Origin: Allobosea sp. | Lineage (GTDB): Bacteria; Pseudomonadota; Alphaproteobacteria; Rhizobiales; Beijerinckiaceae | Length of the DNA stretch: 64,000 nt | Reading direction: 5' to 3' | NCBI GenBank assembly: GCA_024231975.1 | Contig: JAAEQB010000062.1 | Coordinates: 58,391 to 122,390 of the forward strand | In this document: positions 61,862 through 64,000 of the stretch, one piece after another | Layout: each line of letters opens with the position of its first letter | How positions within the stretch are numbered: the stretch's first letter is position 1 | The notes under the pieces: generated by a model | What the model was told of the DNA's origin: nothing | What the model saw: the letters and a program-made list of their open reading frames with translations, nothing else | Databases searched by the model: none | Position numbers and translations under genes: made by a program

Positions 61862-62617
61862 TCAGATGTCGTCGGGCGGCAGCGGCGCGTCGGTCTCCTC
61901 GATCTCCGGCTCCCCGATCGGGTTGCGGTTCAGCACGACCACGGGGGTGCCGGTCGGGACGCGGCTGTGGAGGTCGATGATGTCCTGGTTGAACAGCCGG
62001 ATGCAGCCGGAGGACACCGCCTTGCCGATCGACCAGGGTTCGCTGGTGCCGTGGATGCGATACAGCGTGTCCTGGCTGCCCTGGTAGAGATAGAGCGCGC
62101 GAGCACCGAGCGGGTTCTCGATGCCGCCGGCCATGCCGCCGGCCCAGCGGGCGTTGCGCTCAGGCTCGCGGGCGATCATCGCGGCAGTCGGTGTCCAGCG
62201 CGGCCATTCCGCCTTGCGGGCGACCGTAGCGCGGCCGCGCCAGGACATGCCCTGCTTGCCGACGCCGATGCCGTAACGGATGGCACGGCCATTCTCGCGG
62301 ACGAGGTAGAGATAGCGGGCCGAGGTGTCGACCACGATCGTGCCGGGCCGTTCCGGGGTCCGGTAGTCGACTTCCTGACGCAGGAAGCGCGTGTCGACCT
62401 CGTCGATATCGGTCGCCGGCAGCGGGTGCCGCTCGTCGGGCCGCTCGTCATACATCGACAGGAAGGCCGCGTTCTGGTGAACCGGCGTCCTGGCTTCGAA
62501 GGGTTGCTGCGGGCCGCTGACGCAGCCGGCGAGGCCGACGGGGACGAAGGCCGAGACCATCGTCAGGAAGCGGCGGCGGGAGCAGGCGGTGGAGGCGTCA
62601 GGCAGGGGGGTGGACAT
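61862..62617 (-). CDS. L,D-transpeptidase with twin-arginine lipoprotein-type signal
   Basis: 251 residues from the ATG at 62617 (MSTPLPDAS). The signal region SRRRFLTMVSAFVPVGLAGC has twin arginines, a hydrophobic core and a lipobox-like LAGC. The YkuD domain reads GTIVVDTSARYLYLVRENGR, RYGIGVGKQGMSWRGRATVA, YRIHGTSEPWSIGKAVSSG and the catalytic cysteine in SSGCIRLFNQDIIDLHSRV. A longer frame from 62674 is possible. It is a paralogue of the 56945-57757 enzyme and probably acts on periplasmic peptidoglycan from a membrane anchor. Confidence 0.91.
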   Translation of the reverse strand: MSTPLPDASTACSRRRFLTMVSAFVPVGLAGCVSGPQQPFEARTPVHQNAAFLSMYDERPDERHPLPATDIDEVDTRFLRQEVDYRTPERPGTIVVDTSARYLYLVRENGRAIRYGIGVGKQGMSWRGRATVARKAEWPRWTPTAAMIAREPERNARWAGGMAGGIENPLGARALYLYQGSQDTLYRIHGTSEPWSIGKAVSSGCIRLFNQDIIDLHSRVPTGTPVVVLNRNPIGEPEIEETDAPLPPDDI

Positions 62618-63007
62618 GACTCGGCTCGTGAATTGGGCGGCGGCTGGCAGCGGAAACAGGCGAATTGCCGACAAGTTCCAATGAATTCTCGCCGGCTGGT
62701 CCTTTTCACTTCACGGTCCCGCGTGGCGCCGGGGTGAAAAGCATGTGGCGGAATTATGGCCGACGCACAGCGTGGCTTGAATGTCACAGTCCGATATGTC
62801 GCCGCTGCATGCCGTAAGGCTCGCCCGACGGCGGCAGGCCGCGCGTCCTTTCCACAACTGGAGCGAGCGACGATGATGCAGCGGCTCTTAAGGCGCTCTT
62901 AGGGGTTTATCTACCATGACTCTTGGTTAGCTTGGTTCGGTTTTGAGCCTCGCTGCAATGCAATGACCCTCGCAAGGTGGCGAGACAAGACAAGTGGATG
63001 TCACGCA
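62618..63007. other. intergenic region between L,D-transpeptidase and chemoreceptor
   Basis: About 390 bases, divergent promoter region. No gene, hairpin with T run or strong operator was recognised. The start of the transpeptidase lies at its left end. Confidence 0.5.
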
Positions 63008-64000
63008 ATGAAGTCGATCCGTTCCAAAGTGCTGGCGATGCTCGCGATCATCGTCGCCGGCGCAGTGCTCACGGCGGCCTTGAGTCTCTATGCCTTGTCG
63101 CGCTCCAACGACCTCAACGCGCGTTCCGATGTTCAGGGCGAGATCGCTTTGCTCACCGAGCGGCTCAACACGCAGGTCTTCGCAGTAGTGATGGATTCCC
63201 GCGGCATCTACATGTCGAAGGACGCCAAGGAGGCGGAGGCCTTCGCCAAGCCGAAGGAGGCGCGCTTCCCGGTGATGCGCAAGCTCGCCGCCGATCTGGT
63301 TGCGCTCGTGCCGGCCCAGGAGCGTGAGACCGCGCTCAAGCTGCAGAAGTCGGTCGAGGAGTTCATCACCTTCCGCGGCGAGCTGATTCGCCTCGGTCGC
63401 GAGGTTTCGACCGCGGCTGCCAACCAGCAGGGCAACAACGACGAGAACCGTGTCAACCGCAAGGCGCTGAATGACCAGCTCGTCGCCTTCGGCAAGCGCA
63501 ATGAGGATGTCGGGAACCGGCTCTCCGACGAGGCGGCTGCCTTCACGCGCCAGGTGCAGTGGATTCTCCCATCGGTGCTGTTTGCCGCCTTGCTGGCCTC
63601 GGTCGCGGCAGCGCTTCTGTTCGCACAGCGTTCGATCACGCGGCCGCTGCTCGATCTCAGCGCGAGCATGAGCCGTCTCACCGCCGGCGAGACCGCGATC
63701 GCGGTACCGCATACCAAGCGGCATGACGAGATCGGCGACATGGCGCGGGCCGTGGCGGTCCTGCGCCAGAGCACCGAGCAGGTCGCGCAGCTGCAGGAGC
63801 AGGAGCGGGCGGCTTCGGCCGAGCGGATCCGCTCCGCCGACGCGATGTCCGTGGTGGTGTCGGATGTCGGCGAGGTCGTCGCGGCGGCGGCGGCGGGCGA
63901 TTTCTCGGCGCGGCTGCAGATCGACCAGGCCGACGAGCAGATGCAGAAGCTGGTCGCCGGCATCAACGAGATCAACGCCGTCGTCGACGGCGCCACCACC
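63008..64000 (+). CDS. methyl-accepting chemotaxis protein, N-terminal part (cut by window edge)
   Basis: The open frame from ATG 63008 runs off the right edge after 331 codons. It reads MKSIRSKVLAMLAIIVAGAV with a first span at about 9-31, a periplasmic helical sensor domain, a second span near 181-203 (ILPSVLFAALLASVAAALLF), then a HAMP domain (SITRPLLDLSASMSRLTAGE, RHDEIGDMARAVAVLRQSTE) and the start of a second HAMP-like unit (VVAAAAAGDFSARLQIDQAD). The methyl-accepting domain must lie beyond the window. The ligand is unknown. Confidence 0.9.
   Translation, partial: MKSIRSKVLAMLAIIVAGAVLTAALSLYALSRSNDLNARSDVQGEIALLTERLNTQVFAVVMDSRGIYMSKDAKEAEAFAKPKEARFPVMRKLAADLVALVPAQERETALKLQKSVEEFITFRGELIRLGREVSTAAANQQGNNDENRVNRKALNDQLVAFGKRNEDVGNRLSDEAAAFTRQVQWILPSVLFAALLASVAAALLFAQRSITRPLLDLSASMSRLTAGETAIAVPHTKRHDEIGDMARAVAVLRQSTEQVAQLQEQERAASAERIRSADAMSVVVSDVGEVVAAAAAGDFSARLQIDQADEQMQKLVAGINEINAVVDGATT

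Overview
The window is chromosomal DNA from a high-GC alphaproteobacterium, most likely in the Hyphomicrobiales and possibly Bosea or a close relative. That placement is inferred from the hisS-hisZ-hisG arrangement, BioR-type TTATCNATAA boxes at bioR and bioY, a CIRCE-controlled groES-groEL, DUF2076 and YcxB-like proteins, and many short palindromic repeats. No plasmid, phage or transposase gene was seen. I recognise 62 protein-coding genes, two of them cut by the window edges, and no tRNA, rRNA or CRISPR array.

Layout. Positions 1-9.6 kb hold a MOSC-domain protein (cut), cysteine synthase, an Fe-S RNA m5U methyltransferase, a D-2-hydroxyacid dehydrogenase-type flavoprotein, a DUF4166 protein, an AGE-family epimerase, a gamma-glutamyltransferase homologue, a YedK/HMCES-type protein and TlyA. 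From 9.7-21.4 kb come dxs, an MFS exporter, an AT-richer island with one unrecognised 587-residue membrane protein, a DMT transporter plus pirin pair, the bioR/bioY biotin module, a tandem YcxB-like protein with a secreted partner, xseB and an Lrp regulator. From 21.6-31.6 kb there is a thioesterase, a large transporter-linked hybrid histidine kinase, an HxlR/oxidoreductase divergent pair, mscL, an aminotransferase, an AbrB-type membrane protein and an SMP-30 protein. From 31.7-42.3 kb lie glycolate oxidase glcD-glcE-glcF and hisS-hisZ-hisG; each of these gene groups is interrupted by a small GIY-YIG nuclease gene flanked by palindromes. From 42.4-64 kb are an SbmA/BacA-like ABC transporter, DoxX, a membrane-anchored TAXI protein, groEL/groES, several small regulators and enzymes, a TauE exporter, a polysaccharide flippase, two L,D-transpeptidases, DUF2076, UDP-glucose dehydrogenase and the start of a chemoreceptor.

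Working together: BioR probably represses itself and bioY. GlcDEF oxidises glycolate. HisZ and HisG form the first histidine-biosynthesis enzyme next to hisS. The two L,D-transpeptidases, the flippase and the UDP-glucose dehydrogenase make 55-62.7 kb an envelope-oriented region.

The most unusual items are the two palindrome-bracketed GIY-YIG genes placed inside otherwise coherent gene groups about 4.4 kb apart, the AT-richer membrane-protein island at 13.0-15.2 kb, a tlyA gene whose start codon and first codons come from a palindromic repeat, and a low-GC patch inside hisS. All family calls are from reading the sequence; no database search was run.
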